Origin: an uncultured Dorea sp.
Lineage (GTDB): Bacteria > Bacillota > Clostridia > Lachnospirales > Lachnospiraceae
Length of the DNA: 64,000 nucleotides
Direction of reading: 5' to 3'
NCBI GenBank assembly: GCA_910580235.1
Contig: CAJTVU010000005.1
Span: 124,001 to 188,000 of the forward strand
Each line of letters opens with the position of its first letter. Position 1 is the first letter of the stretch. The notes beneath the pieces were generated by a model, which saw only the letters and a program-made list of their open reading frames with translations, had not been told where the DNA came from and made no database searches. Below are positions 48,481 to 57,217 of the stretch, piece after piece. A program made the position numbers and the translations under genes.

Positions 48481-51400
48481 TTACTTTTTATTCAGTTTGC
48501 CTGCCGCTTTCAGGATTTCTTTCCCGGTCAGATACTTTTTCCCGTTCTCCATAACTGCTTTGGCCAGGCGTTCCATCGCATCTTGATTCGCCTTAATAAT
48601 GCCTGTTGCTTCCTCTAACTGTTCTGATAAAATCCGATTAATAAGCTTAATTGCCTTTTCGTTATATTTAAGTTCTTCCTCTCCGATCACAGCCAATCCG
48701 ATTTCTTCTTCATACATTCCAAACGTACATGCCATAGCCGTGGCAATGTTTGTAGCATGCGCCAAATCACTGGATGCGCCATGCGTCAGACCGTATTTAA
48801 ATACCATTTCGGCTGCCCGGCCTCCTAATGCAAGACAGATTTTCTCCAGATAATATTCTTTAGTAGAATCCTGTTCCTCCGTCTCAGGCAGCACATATCC
48901 TCCATGATCCCCTCTTGCCACAATGCTCATATAGGCCGGGGTTCTGCCATAGTATAGGCTGATTAAGGCGTGCCCTGCCTCGTGATACGCGGTACGCTCT
49001 ATCTTCTTTGGGGATATATCGACCTTTTCCTCGCCCATAATGCATTTTTCAAACATCTCATCAAACAAGTCGTCATCAATAATGCGGTCTGACCGAATCC
49101 CTTCCCGTAAAGCCGCCTCAACTACCTGCTCAAGTTTTGAAGGGCTCCTCCCCTCAGACCTGTCAACAATGCTTTCTATCTTTTCATCTGAAATATTGAA
49201 CATATCGCCATGCTTTTTGATGTGTTTTTCAAGCAGCCACCTTCTTCCTTTTTTATCCAAACAGCCCATTTTGAACAATCTGTCAAAACGGCGCAGAAGA
49301 GCGAAGTCGATTTTATTTCCGAGATTTGTGGCAGCCATGACAAATACCGGCTTACTGTCTACTTTTTTAAATCCATCCATCTCGGTCAGCAATGCGTTCA
49401 AGACTGGATTTGGCAAATAAGAGCCTTCCCGTGCCATGCCTATGGCATCAATTTCATCAATGAACATGATTGCAGGCGCATATTTTCTTGCGATACGAAA
49501 TTCATCTTGTACTTTCTGAACGCCTCCATTATACAGCTCGCTTGCATTGACAGAGAGGAAATTCACTCCAGATTCTGAAGCCACGATCTTTGCCAGGGAG
49601 GTCTTTCCGGTCCCACCAGGGCCATACAGCAGGATTCCCCTTGGCCTTACGCCCTTTTTATTATATTTCTTAGGATTCTGGAGATACTGGATGAAAAATC
49701 CAAGCTCTTTTTTTAGATCCTCTGACACATAAATATCATCCCAGCTTTTATTTGGACGAAGGCCATCGGACAGCATCGAAGATTTATCTTCGGACTCCAC
49801 TGCCGTTTCAAGCTTGAAATCAGAAAAAATGATATTTCCTACATTAGTTTTCTCGTTAAATTCATTTTTCGTCTCATATGTCAGAATCTGATGCCGCACT
49901 GCCAATGTCTCCATTACCACTTGACAGCATACGTCCAGGTAGGCCTGCTCCAGCTGGCTTTCAAACTGTCCGCTCTTAATAAATCCTCCGACCCCCTTTT
50001 TCATAAGGGCATTTTTTTCTTTTTCTGTATAGATATGTCCACGGCTTTCGTCCAGAATATATACAGGGACTTCTGCATCTTCCGATCGAAGCTTTAAGAA
50101 GACCTCCCGTCCAATTGTCCTGGCATCCACAACACTCAGCCCGTTTTCCGCATTTTCAGGGCCATACATGTAATCAATCACTACGAAAAGAACAGTCTCC
50201 TTATGGATCATTTCCATAAACTCCTTGATATCCAAAGTGCTCTTCACGTGTACATTGTTATTTTTTATCCGGCCAATCGGCTTGTACTGCACTGTTCCAA
50301 AGACAGGGATTACACAGTCCCTTTCCCCCAGATAAAAGTCTCTGATTTCCTCTGTGGCGCCTTCAAAGTTGCATTTCCACTCGATGATTCTTCCCTCATC
50401 GTTTTTGTCCAGCATCTGCCTATCCTCCAGAAGCTCCAAAAACTTACGTATTTCCCTGTTTATAAGCTTGCCTGCTACTTTGGAAGCGTTTCTGGCATCG
50501 GCGTTTCCGCCTATAGAATATAATATGGTTCTGGCCAAATCTTCCTTTCCCTGGCTCAGCGTATAGCCATATCTGTCTCTTAGTTTTTTAAAATGATGTT
50601 CTATATCTGTCTGCACCAGTTCAAAAATTGTATCTGCCTTTAAATGATTCAGCATGATAATTGTATGTGAAGACATTCTCGAAAGTATTTCCGGAGGGAA
50701 ATAGGGCTGCTTTGTTTCCGGATTTATATCCTTCTCCAACGCGTCTAACAGTACCTTCTCCGAAAGCATTGTGAGATTTTCATTTCGCGCATCAAGATAA
50801 AGCTGCCTGCCGGCATTGGTCGTAAAAAAAATGATAGTGTTTTTAAACGAAATATTTTGCTTAAAATATTTATCCTCGCAGATTCCGTCATCCAAAATCT
50901 GTAAGAACAGCCGTATCACGGTAATATGCGCTTTTTCTATTTCATCAAATAAAAGAATGCATTTTGGGCTTTTAGACACATATTCGGTAAGCTTACCTGG
51001 CTCAGAGTCTTTCCATGTCGGGGCAAAGCCAACCAATTCTTGCACGGACTCCCCGTTAGAATAGCCTGACATATCAAATTGTTTAAAAGGGATCCCCAAT
51101 TTGTGGGCAAATTGCTTCACCATAGAAGTCTTCCCAACACCCGGAGGCCCTGCTAAAAGGTATGCGCTTCTCGGGCCTCCCTTATTCGGCGTTAAATATG
51201 CCTCCAATTCTGTATTAAAATATGCTTCGCTTAGTTTTTCAATGGCTGCATCTTGTCCAACAATCGGCCCTTTCAGTTCGGTTTTTATGGCATCGGCCTG
51301 CATGAAAATCTGACGAATGGAAGCTTCATCCGCTATAGCCTCAATTTCTGTTGGATTTGGCTTTGGATATAGGCGTAACATCTCCGCCACAAAAGTACTT

Positions 51401-51972
51401 ACGGCTATCGGGTCATATCCAAGTATATTTTCTGCTTTTCTGTCACGGTAAATAATAGTCAGCCCGTTTAAATTCGTATCTGAGAGGCAGCTCACTAGTT
51501 CCCGCTTGAGGGTTTTCGCAGCCGATGCTTTGGCACGGCTGCTCTGATCTGGATTTCTAATCGTAAGAATATAATTTTCCATATTTTCTGCCATCTGCCA
51601 GTATCCCACCGGTATATCAAGAGTGTTTCTGCTGTCATCTACCCATTCGTCATATTCTTCATCAGAAGCCTCGATACTTTCTTCCTCCTTATCGCCGAAG
51701 GGCAAAAAGCCGTCTTCCTTCCAGCTGACATCCTCCAAATAGTCGAAGCTCTCACCCAGATACACCAGATCTCCCAGATATTCTTCCGCTTCTTTTATAG
51801 CATACCGCAGGCTACCGGGCACATCTTCCGCCTCATTCTCCAGCTCGCTTCGATATTCAAAACGGCGGAATTTTGAATTTGGATACTTGTTTGTCTGCTC
51901 GGAGCATTTTAGCCATTCATTAAAAATCCCCGTCTTTCTTCCCCTTTTTACTGCGTAAATCATTTTCTTCAT
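48481..51972 (-). CDS. ClpB-type AAA / receiver / FtsH-type AAA-M41 protease fusion (1163 aa)
   Basis: Four parts. Residues 1-230: unknown charged helical region. 235-545: ClpA/B-class AAA+ (Walker A GPPGVGKT 275-282, Walker B LLFDE 340-344, FTTNAGR sensor). 575-685: response-regulator receiver-like fold (Asp600 in VVID, VPVYILDE, Lys666 in GFIKSG). 745-1163: FtsH-like AAA+ (GPGGTGKT 784-791, IMFIDE 835-840) followed by M41 peptidase with HEAGH 997-1001 and GASSDLAHAT supplying the third metal ligand. Typical FtsH membrane helices are absent, so it should be soluble. GAGGAGCAGATT precedes the ATG. Last gene of a three-gene operon with an RNase H-like protein and a lone receiver. Confidence 0.85.
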   Translation of the reverse strand: MKKMIYAVKRGRKTGIFNEWLKCSEQTNKYPNSKFRRFEYRSELENEAEDVPGSLRYAIKEAEEYLGDLVYLGESFDYLEDVSWKEDGFLPFGDKEEESIEASDEEYDEWVDDSRNTLDIPVGYWQMAENMENYILTIRNPDQSSRAKASAAKTLKRELVSCLSDTNLNGLTIIYRDRKAENILGYDPIAVSTFVAEMLRLYPKPNPTEIEAIADEASIRQIFMQADAIKTELKGPIVGQDAAIEKLSEAYFNTELEAYLTPNKGGPRSAYLLAGPPGVGKTSMVKQFAHKLGIPFKQFDMSGYSNGESVQELVGFAPTWKDSEPGKLTEYVSKSPKCILLFDEIEKAHITVIRLFLQILDDGICEDKYFKQNISFKNTIIFFTTNAGRQLYLDARNENLTMLSEKVLLDALEKDINPETKQPYFPPEILSRMSSHTIIMLNHLKADTIFELVQTDIEHHFKKLRDRYGYTLSQGKEDLARTILYSIGGNADARNASKVAGKLINREIRKFLELLEDRQMLDKNDEGRIIEWKCNFEGATEEIRDFYLGERDCVIPVFGTVQYKPIGRIKNNNVHVKSTLDIKEFMEMIHKETVLFVVIDYMYGPENAENGLSVVDARTIGREVFLKLRSEDAEVPVYILDESRGHIYTEKEKNALMKKGVGGFIKSGQFESQLEQAYLDVCCQVVMETLAVRHQILTYETKNEFNEKTNVGNIIFSDFKLETAVESEDKSSMLSDGLRPNKSWDDIYVSEDLKKELGFFIQYLQNPKKYNKKGVRPRGILLYGPGGTGKTSLAKIVASESGVNFLSVNASELYNGGVQKVQDEFRIARKYAPAIMFIDEIDAIGMAREGSYLPNPVLNALLTEMDGFKKVDSKPVFVMAATNLGNKIDFALLRRFDRLFKMGCLDKKGRRWLLEKHIKKHGDMFNISDEKIESIVDRSEGRSPSKLEQVVEAALREGIRSDRIIDDDLFDEMFEKCIMGEEKVDISPKKIERTAYHEAGHALISLYYGRTPAYMSIVARGDHGGYVLPETEEQDSTKEYYLEKICLALGGRAAEMVFKYGLTHGASSDLAHATNIATAMACTFGMYEEEIGLAVIGEEELKYNEKAIKLINRILSEQLEEATGIIKANQDAMERLAKAVMENGKKYLTGKEILKAAGKLNKK

Positions 51973-52024
51973 AATCTGCTCCTCTTATCATAGATGGGGG
52001 CTTTTGCCCCATCATCATTATATC

Positions 52025-52879
52025 TTAATCACCGAGATCCATCTTTCTCATGTAATAACTCTTTGCGTATTTTTCTAAAAATCCTTCATAGCCCTTTTTT
52101 GAAGCCTTTTTCAGCCTCTTGAGCGGTTCCTGAAAATTTTCTGAATTGTAGTTCCCGCTGCGATCCAATGGTACGTTTATTCCGTATTCTTCTTCCAACA
52201 TCTTATCCAATGCATCTACATAAAGATTGGTAAGATAGTATGCGATGACAGATGCACAGGCTACCGCCGCCACTTGGGAATCTGCCTTTGTGGCGATCAC
52301 TGCCTGTCCGGCCGGGATATCAATTTCTTTAAGAATTTTGTCGTGATCTTTTCCATTTTGGAAATCATCTACGACCACATAATCATATGGAAAAGCTCCA
52401 GCCAGCGCTTGCAGCACAACCTTATACTCATGTCTTTGCAGATCGAAGAGATTGCCGGATTTTTTTCTCCCGGAGCCAGGTTCGAATCGTTGGTTAAATT
52501 CATGATTTAACAGTATGCTTACTGCAAATGTCGCATAATCTGTACGAATGGCTTTTCCTGCTTTGCCCTCAAAATCTTTGTATGAGGTAAATCCTGTTAA
52601 TTGCTCGCCTATGGAATAAATTTTTTCTTTAGCTTGTGCATAAGTCTCTCCATAGCCTTTTGAATCTTGCACCTCTGCCTTAATAAGCTTATCTATGTTT
52701 TCTGGTCTTATGTAGGCCGCGGCTGTAACCAGAGGCCTGAAGATCTCTCCTTTACCGGCTTCGTCGCTTCCTATAATACATTTCTTATAGTTCAATTCTT
52801 CTAACAGGATTTTATTCCCATCTGCTGTTTCAAGCGTTCCACTAGCATAGATCTTACGTAATTCATTCACATTGTGCAT
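52025..52879 (-). CDS. Type 2 RNase H-like nuclease (RNase HII/HIII family)
   Basis: 284 aa. IIGSDEAGKGEIFRPLVTAA is the RNase HII/HIII signature with Asp39 and Glu40. YDYVVVDDFQNGKD supplies Asp171 and ATKADSQVAAVACASVIAYY supplies Asp200, so all four catalytic acids are in place. The N-terminal 30 residues could be a small substrate-binding cap. Such enzymes cut the RNA of RNA:DNA hybrids. ACAGGAGGGACAAACG precedes the ATG. Being in an operon with a receiver and a protease is atypical for the housekeeping enzymes. Confidence 0.8.
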   Translation of the reverse strand: MHNVNELRKIYASGTLETADGNKILLEELNYKKCIIGSDEAGKGEIFRPLVTAAAYIRPENIDKLIKAEVQDSKGYGETYAQAKEKIYSIGEQLTGFTSYKDFEGKAGKAIRTDYATFAVSILLNHEFNQRFEPGSGRKKSGNLFDLQRHEYKVVLQALAGAFPYDYVVVDDFQNGKDHDKILKEIDIPAGQAVIATKADSQVAAVACASVIAYYLTNLYVDALDKMLEEEYGINVPLDRSGNYNSENFQEPLKRLKKASKKGYEGFLEKYAKSYYMRKMDLGD

Positions 52880-52915
52880 CGTTTGTCCCTCCTGTTACGA
52901 CTGGTCATTATTTTG

Positions 52916-53332
52916 TTATTCGTCCGCTAAACTGTCCTTTTCTAATCCGCCAAGTACCTTCTTAAAATTTGAATCGAGATCATTCAGCTTGCTATACCAT
53001 ATGCTTCCTAATATGTTGGGGATAATGAGATTCAGAGAAGAGCATACGATGATCGGTATGTCTATCTTTTCTTTTTCCATTCTTTCTATCAGCTTGAATC
53101 CCGCCTCCTTGTCTATAATTCCTCCCGATTCCAATGGATACTGCATATCTGTCACGATCAAATCAATTTTTTCCTCACCATGATATATTTGTTCCCACAA
53201 TTTTTGTTGATCCCGCACTGTCATGATATTTCTTATGCCGTTAAATTTTAAGGCTTTTCGTATATCAATCCCCTTAAAAACATCGTCGTCTACAATGACT
53301 GCTTTTATTTTTGATAAGTCCGCCAAAATCAC
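52916..53332 (-). CDS. Stand-alone receiver (response-regulator) protein
   Basis: 138 aa. AVIVDDDVFKGIDIRKALKF carries the acidic pocket and LIVTDMQYP the phosphoacceptor Asp62; CSSLN is the Thr/Ser position. No DNA-binding output domain. The first codon is GTG at 53332 directly after GGAG; TTG at 53326 has better spacing. First gene of the three-gene operon. It may relay a phosphate signal to, or dock on, the receiver-like domain of the protease. Confidence 0.78.
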   Translation of the reverse strand: MILADLSKIKAVIVDDDVFKGIDIRKALKFNGIRNIMTVRDQQKLWEQIYHGEEKIDLIVTDMQYPLESGGIIDKEAGFKLIERMEKEKIDIPIIVCSSLNLIIPNILGSIWYSKLNDLDSNFKKVLGGLEKDSLADE

Positions 53333-53368
53333 CCTCCATTGTAAAAATCACTAAAATTTCCCACTATT

Positions 53369-53397
53369 AGTATATGGATTTCTAGCGTTCCAGTCAA
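53369..53397 (-). promoter_or_regulatory. Promoter of the receiver / RNase H / protease operon
   Basis: Minus strand: TTGACT (53392-53397) and TATACT (53369-53374), 17-bp spacer. Intergenic gaps of 36 and 52 bp inside the operon hold no terminator. Confidence 0.65.
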
Positions 53398-53453
53398 TCT
53401 TTTTTGTCCTCTCTACATTATGGTAAATTATATGTAAATTATATGGGAAAAGT

Positions 53454-53573
53454 TTGCGAGACAGAGACAAACATGGTATATTTAAGGTAAGTTGTATAAA
53501 AATCTATACCCATCCGGGCATCTCGTAATACATGCCCCTCACGGGGCGGACGGATGTCGTCTGGCAAGGTATA
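53454..53573 (+). promoter_or_regulatory. Phosphoglucomutase promoter and structured leader
   Basis: TTGCGA (53454-53459) and TATATT (53477-53482) with a 17-bp spacer predict a start near 53489. The leader contains nested stems: TATACC (53505-53510)/GGTATA (53568-53573), CATCCG (53511-53516)/CGGATG (53551-53556), and GCCCC-TCAC-GGGGC (53534-53547). It could be a regulatory RNA; no known riboswitch class is recognised. Confidence 0.5.
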
Positions 53574-53596
53574 AGAAAGAGATAGGAGTGGTTAAG

Positions 53597-55279
53597 ATGT
53601 ATCGAGAAGAATATAAGCGCTGGCTTGGCGCAGATCTGGAAGACGCCGATTTAAGGCCGGAGTTGTCTAAGATTGAAGGGAATGAGGAAGAGATAAAGGA
53701 ACGATTCGCGGTGGCGCTCAAGTTCGGGACGGCTGGGCTTAGAGGCGTGCTTGGGGCGGGGACGAACCGCATGAATATTTATGTCGTGCGCCAGGCCACG
53801 CAGGGGCTTGCAAACTGGGTGAAGACGCAGGGCGGCAGCCAGACAGTGGCCATCAGCTATGACAGCCGGCTAAAGAGCGATGTATTTGCCAGGACAGCGG
53901 CAGGCGTGCTGGCGGCAAACGGCATCCATGTAAGGATTTACGACGCGCTTATGCCAGTCCCGGCTCTTTCCTTTGCAACGCGGTATTATAAATGTAATGC
54001 AGGGATTATGGTGACGGCCTCTCATAATCCTGCGAAATACAATGGCTATAAGGCATATGGGCCAGACGGCTGCCAGATGACGGACGACGCGGCGGCGATC
54101 GTCTATGAAGAGATCCAGAAGACGGACGTCCTGACAGGAGCGAAATATATATCTTTTGCAGAAGGCGTTGAACAGGGCCTGATCCGTTTTGTAGGGGACG
54201 ATTGCAAAAAGGGGCTTTACGAGGCCATTGAATCCCGGCAGGTACGGCCAGGCTTATGCAAGACGGCCGGGCTGAAGCTTGTATACAGCCCGCTTAACGG
54301 AGCGGGGCTTGTGCCGGTGACGCAGGTGTTAAAGGATATCGGAGTTACAGATATTACGATTGTGCCGGAGCAAGAATATCCAAATGGCTATTTCACTACA
54401 TGCAGCTATCCGAACCCAGAGATATTCGAGGCATTGAAGATGGGACTGGAGCTGGCGAAAGAGACGGGGGCCGACCTGATGCTTGCCACTGACCCAGATG
54501 CCGACCGTGTGGGGATTGCCATGAAGTGCCCGGACGGTTCCTATGAGCTGGTAAGCGGCAATGAGGTTGGGGTGCTGCTCCTTGACTATATCTGTGCAGG
54601 GCGCATTGAGAAAGGCACAATGCCAAAAGACCCGGTGGCTGTGAAGTCTATCGTCTCCACGCCGCTGGCAGACGCGGTGGCGCAGCATTACGGCGTAGAG
54701 CTTCGGAACGTCCTTACAGGATTTAAATGGATCGGGGATCAGATTGCGCAGTTGGAGGAGGCAGGAGAGGTGGATCGCTTCATCTTCGGGTTCGAGGAGA
54801 GCTATGGCTATCTGGCAGGCCCGTATGTCCGCGACAAGGATGCGGTTATCGGATCCATGCTCATCTGCGAGATGGCCGCTTACTACAGGAGTATCGGAAG
54901 TTCTTTAAAGCAGAGGATGGAAGAGATCTACGGGCAGTATGGCCATTATCTTAACAAGATCGACAGTTTTGAGTTCCCGGGGCTTAGCGGGATGGATAAG
55001 ATGGCTGGCATCATGCAGGGGCTTCGCGACAATCCTCCGGCAGAGATTGGGGGCCTTAAAGTCGCCAAGGCGCTGGACTATAAGAAGCCGGAAGAGACAG
55101 GGCTTCCGCCTGCCAATGTACTGATCTATACACTGGAAGATGGGGCGACAGTCATTGTCCGCCCATCCGGTACAGAGCCAAAGATCAAAGTTTATTATAC
55201 AACACTTGGCAAGAACCTGGAGGAAGCACAGGCAGAAAAAGATAAGCTGGCAGAGGCATTAAAGCCAATACTGGCATAG
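53597..55279 (+). CDS. Alpha-phosphoglucomutase/phosphomannomutase
   Basis: 560 aa. Interconverts glucose-1-P and glucose-6-P (or the mannose forms). Active-site Ser in MVTASHNPAKYNGYKAYG, Mg-binding DPDADRVG, sugar-binding FGFEESYGYLAG and the phosphate-binding RPSGTEPKIK are all present. GATAGGAGTGGTTAAG precedes the ATG; a longer frame starts in the structured leader. Supplies precursors for cell-wall and storage polysaccharide. Confidence 0.92.
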   Translation: MYREEYKRWLGADLEDADLRPELSKIEGNEEEIKERFAVALKFGTAGLRGVLGAGTNRMNIYVVRQATQGLANWVKTQGGSQTVAISYDSRLKSDVFARTAAGVLAANGIHVRIYDALMPVPALSFATRYYKCNAGIMVTASHNPAKYNGYKAYGPDGCQMTDDAAAIVYEEIQKTDVLTGAKYISFAEGVEQGLIRFVGDDCKKGLYEAIESRQVRPGLCKTAGLKLVYSPLNGAGLVPVTQVLKDIGVTDITIVPEQEYPNGYFTTCSYPNPEIFEALKMGLELAKETGADLMLATDPDADRVGIAMKCPDGSYELVSGNEVGVLLLDYICAGRIEKGTMPKDPVAVKSIVSTPLADAVAQHYGVELRNVLTGFKWIGDQIAQLEEAGEVDRFIFGFEESYGYLAGPYVRDKDAVIGSMLICEMAAYYRSIGSSLKQRMEEIYGQYGHYLNKIDSFEFPGLSGMDKMAGIMQGLRDNPPAEIGGLKVAKALDYKKPEETGLPPANVLIYTLEDGATVIVRPSGTEPKIKVYYTTLGKNLEEAQAEKDKLAEALKPILA

Positions 55280-55293
55280 TTAAAACTTTAACA

Positions 55294-55332
55294 GGGGACG
55301 TACGCTTTTCGCAAAAGCGTACGTCCCTTTTT
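55294..55332 (+). terminator. Terminator hairpin, second GGGACGTAC-type copy
   Basis: GGGACGTACGCTTTT pairs with its complement around CGC (55295-55327), then TTTTTAT. Related to 16462-16496 but here with a T-run, so it terminates the phosphoglucomutase mRNA. Confidence 0.8.
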
Positions 55333-55459
55333 ATAAAAGAGGGTGTCCCTTTTTGCGTTTTTGCCCTGTTGGGAGGCGACATGGGAGCGAAACTACAAGT
55401 ATAGATATAGAAGATTTCCCGACATTGTGGTACAATTAGAAATACAGGAGGTACGGCGT

Positions 55460-56485
55460 ATGAGAAAGGTTACATTGGGGCAGACGGGGATTACGGTAAA
55501 TAAGAATGGATTCGGCGCGCTGCCGATCCAGCGCATCTCTGAAAAGGATGCGGTCTATCTTTTACATAAAGCTTACGATCATGGCGTGGATTTCTATGAT
55601 ACTGCAAGATTTTATTCGGACAGTGAAGCGAAGATCGGCAAGGCATTTGGTGGCATGAGGGACAAGGTGTATCTCGCTTCTAAGACAATGGCGGAGACTG
55701 TGGAAGGATTCTGGAAGGATTTGGAGGAGACGCTGCGGGAGCTTAAGACGGATTATCTGGATATCTACCAGTTCCACAATATTTCGTTCTGCCCAAAGCC
55801 GGGAGACGGGAGCGGCATGTATGAGGCTATGCTAAAGGCGAAGGAACAGGGGAAGATCCGTCATATCTCCATCACGAACCATCGTCTGGCAGTGGCCCAT
55901 GAGGCGATCGACAGCGGGCTCTATGCGACGCTCCAGTTTCCATTCAGTTACCTTTCTACGGAAAAGGAGCTACAGCTCGTGGAAAAGTGTAAGGATGCGG
56001 ACATGGGCTACATTGCCATGAAAGGCCTGGCAGGAGGCCTTATCAATAATTCTGCGGCCGCCTATGCGTATATGCTCCAGTTCGGCCATGTGCTTCCAAT
56101 CTGGGGGATTCAGAAAGAGAAGGAGTTGGACGAGTTCCTGTCCTATCAGGATAAAGAGCCTGTGCTGGCAGGAGAGCTGCAGGCGGTCATCGACCGTGAG
56201 CGCGCGGAATTAAAGGGCGGGTTCTGCAGAGGGTGCGGATATTGTATGCCGTGCCCGGTAGGGATCGAGATCTACAACTGTGCCAGAAGGTCTTTGCTGA
56301 TCCGCCGTATGCCGGCCGAGGGGCAGCTTACTCCAGCAGTACAGGAAAAGATGAAGAAGATAGAGGACTGTCTCCACTGTGGGAAATGTAAGGAAAGATG
56401 TCCGTTCGGCCTGGACACTCCTGCGCTTCTTGAAGAAAATTATAAGGATTATCAGGAGATCCTTGCAGGAAAGGCATATGACTAG
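55460..56485 (+). CDS. Aldo/keto reductase with C-terminal 4Fe-4S domain
   Basis: 341 aa. Residues 1-260 form the aldo/keto reductase barrel (NGFGALPIQR, DFYDTARFY with catalytic Asp/Tyr, and HISITNHRLAVAHEAI). The C-terminal 80 residues carry CRGCGYCMPCPVGI and CLHCGKCKERCPFG, two Cys clusters as in ferredoxin-linked members. Probably couples NAD(P)H and ferredoxin in a reduction of unknown substrate. CAGGAGGTACGGCGT precedes the ATG. Confidence 0.87.
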   Translation: MRKVTLGQTGITVNKNGFGALPIQRISEKDAVYLLHKAYDHGVDFYDTARFYSDSEAKIGKAFGGMRDKVYLASKTMAETVEGFWKDLEETLRELKTDYLDIYQFHNISFCPKPGDGSGMYEAMLKAKEQGKIRHISITNHRLAVAHEAIDSGLYATLQFPFSYLSTEKELQLVEKCKDADMGYIAMKGLAGGLINNSAAAYAYMLQFGHVLPIWGIQKEKELDEFLSYQDKEPVLAGELQAVIDRERAELKGGFCRGCGYCMPCPVGIEIYNCARRSLLIRRMPAEGQLTPAVQEKMKKIEDCLHCGKCKERCPFGLDTPALLEENYKDYQEILAGKAYD

Positions 56486-56521
56486 GACGACAGATAAAGG
56501 ACGACAGATACGGGAGGGAAT

Positions 56522-57217
56522 ATGAATATTTTAGTTGTGGACGATGAAAAGGAGATTGCAGACGTCATAGAGCTGTATCTTCAGAACGATCAGTACAATG
56601 TGCTGAAATTCTATACTGGGGAAGAAGCGTTGCAATGTATTAAAAGCACTCGGATCGATCTGGCGATCCTGGATATTATGCTCCCAGACGTAGACGGGTT
56701 CCAGATCTTAAAGCAGATCCGTGCTAAATACACATTTCCCGTCATTATGCTCACTGCAAAGACAGAGTATATTGATAAGATCACAGGGCTGACGCTTGGA
56801 GCGGACGATTATATCCCGAAGCCATTCAACCCGCTGGAGCTGGTAGCCAGAGTGAAAGCGCAGATCCGGCGCTATACACAGTACAATGATAAGGAGAGCG
56901 CCAAAGAAGAAGGAAATATCCTCGATTTTGGCGGGCTGTTCCTGAATAAAGATTCCCATGAATGTGTCTACAATGAAGTCCCGTTGACGCTCACACCTAT
57001 AGAATTTGAAGTTCTGTGGCTTCTCTGTGAGAACAGGGGGAAAGTGATGAGCTCTGAGGAGCTGTTTGAGAAAGTGTGGGGGGAGAAATCCTACAAGAAC
57101 AGCAACAATACGGTTATGGTACATATCCGTCATCTTCGGGAGAAGATGAGCGGGCCGACAGGGAAATCTGATTTTATTAAGACAGTGTGGGGAGTAGGGT
57201 ACAAGATTGAAGAATAA
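56522..57217 (+). CDS. OmpR-family response regulator (VanR-like)
   Basis: 231 aa. Receiver (DDEK pocket, Asp51 in LAILDIMLP, YIPKPF) and winged-helix output (MVHIRHLREKM ... VWGVGYKIEE). Very similar in layout to the regulator at 13143. It overlaps the kinase start by 11 bp. CGGGAGGGAAT precedes the ATG. Without vanHAX-type genes the target is unknown. Confidence 0.9.
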   Translation: MNILVVDDEKEIADVIELYLQNDQYNVLKFYTGEEALQCIKSTRIDLAILDIMLPDVDGFQILKQIRAKYTFPVIMLTAKTEYIDKITGLTLGADDYIPKPFNPLELVARVKAQIRRYTQYNDKESAKEEGNILDFGGLFLNKDSHECVYNEVPLTLTPIEFEVLWLLCENRGKVMSSEELFEKVWGEKSYKNSNNTVMVHIRHLREKMSGPTGKSDFIKTVWGVGYKIEE

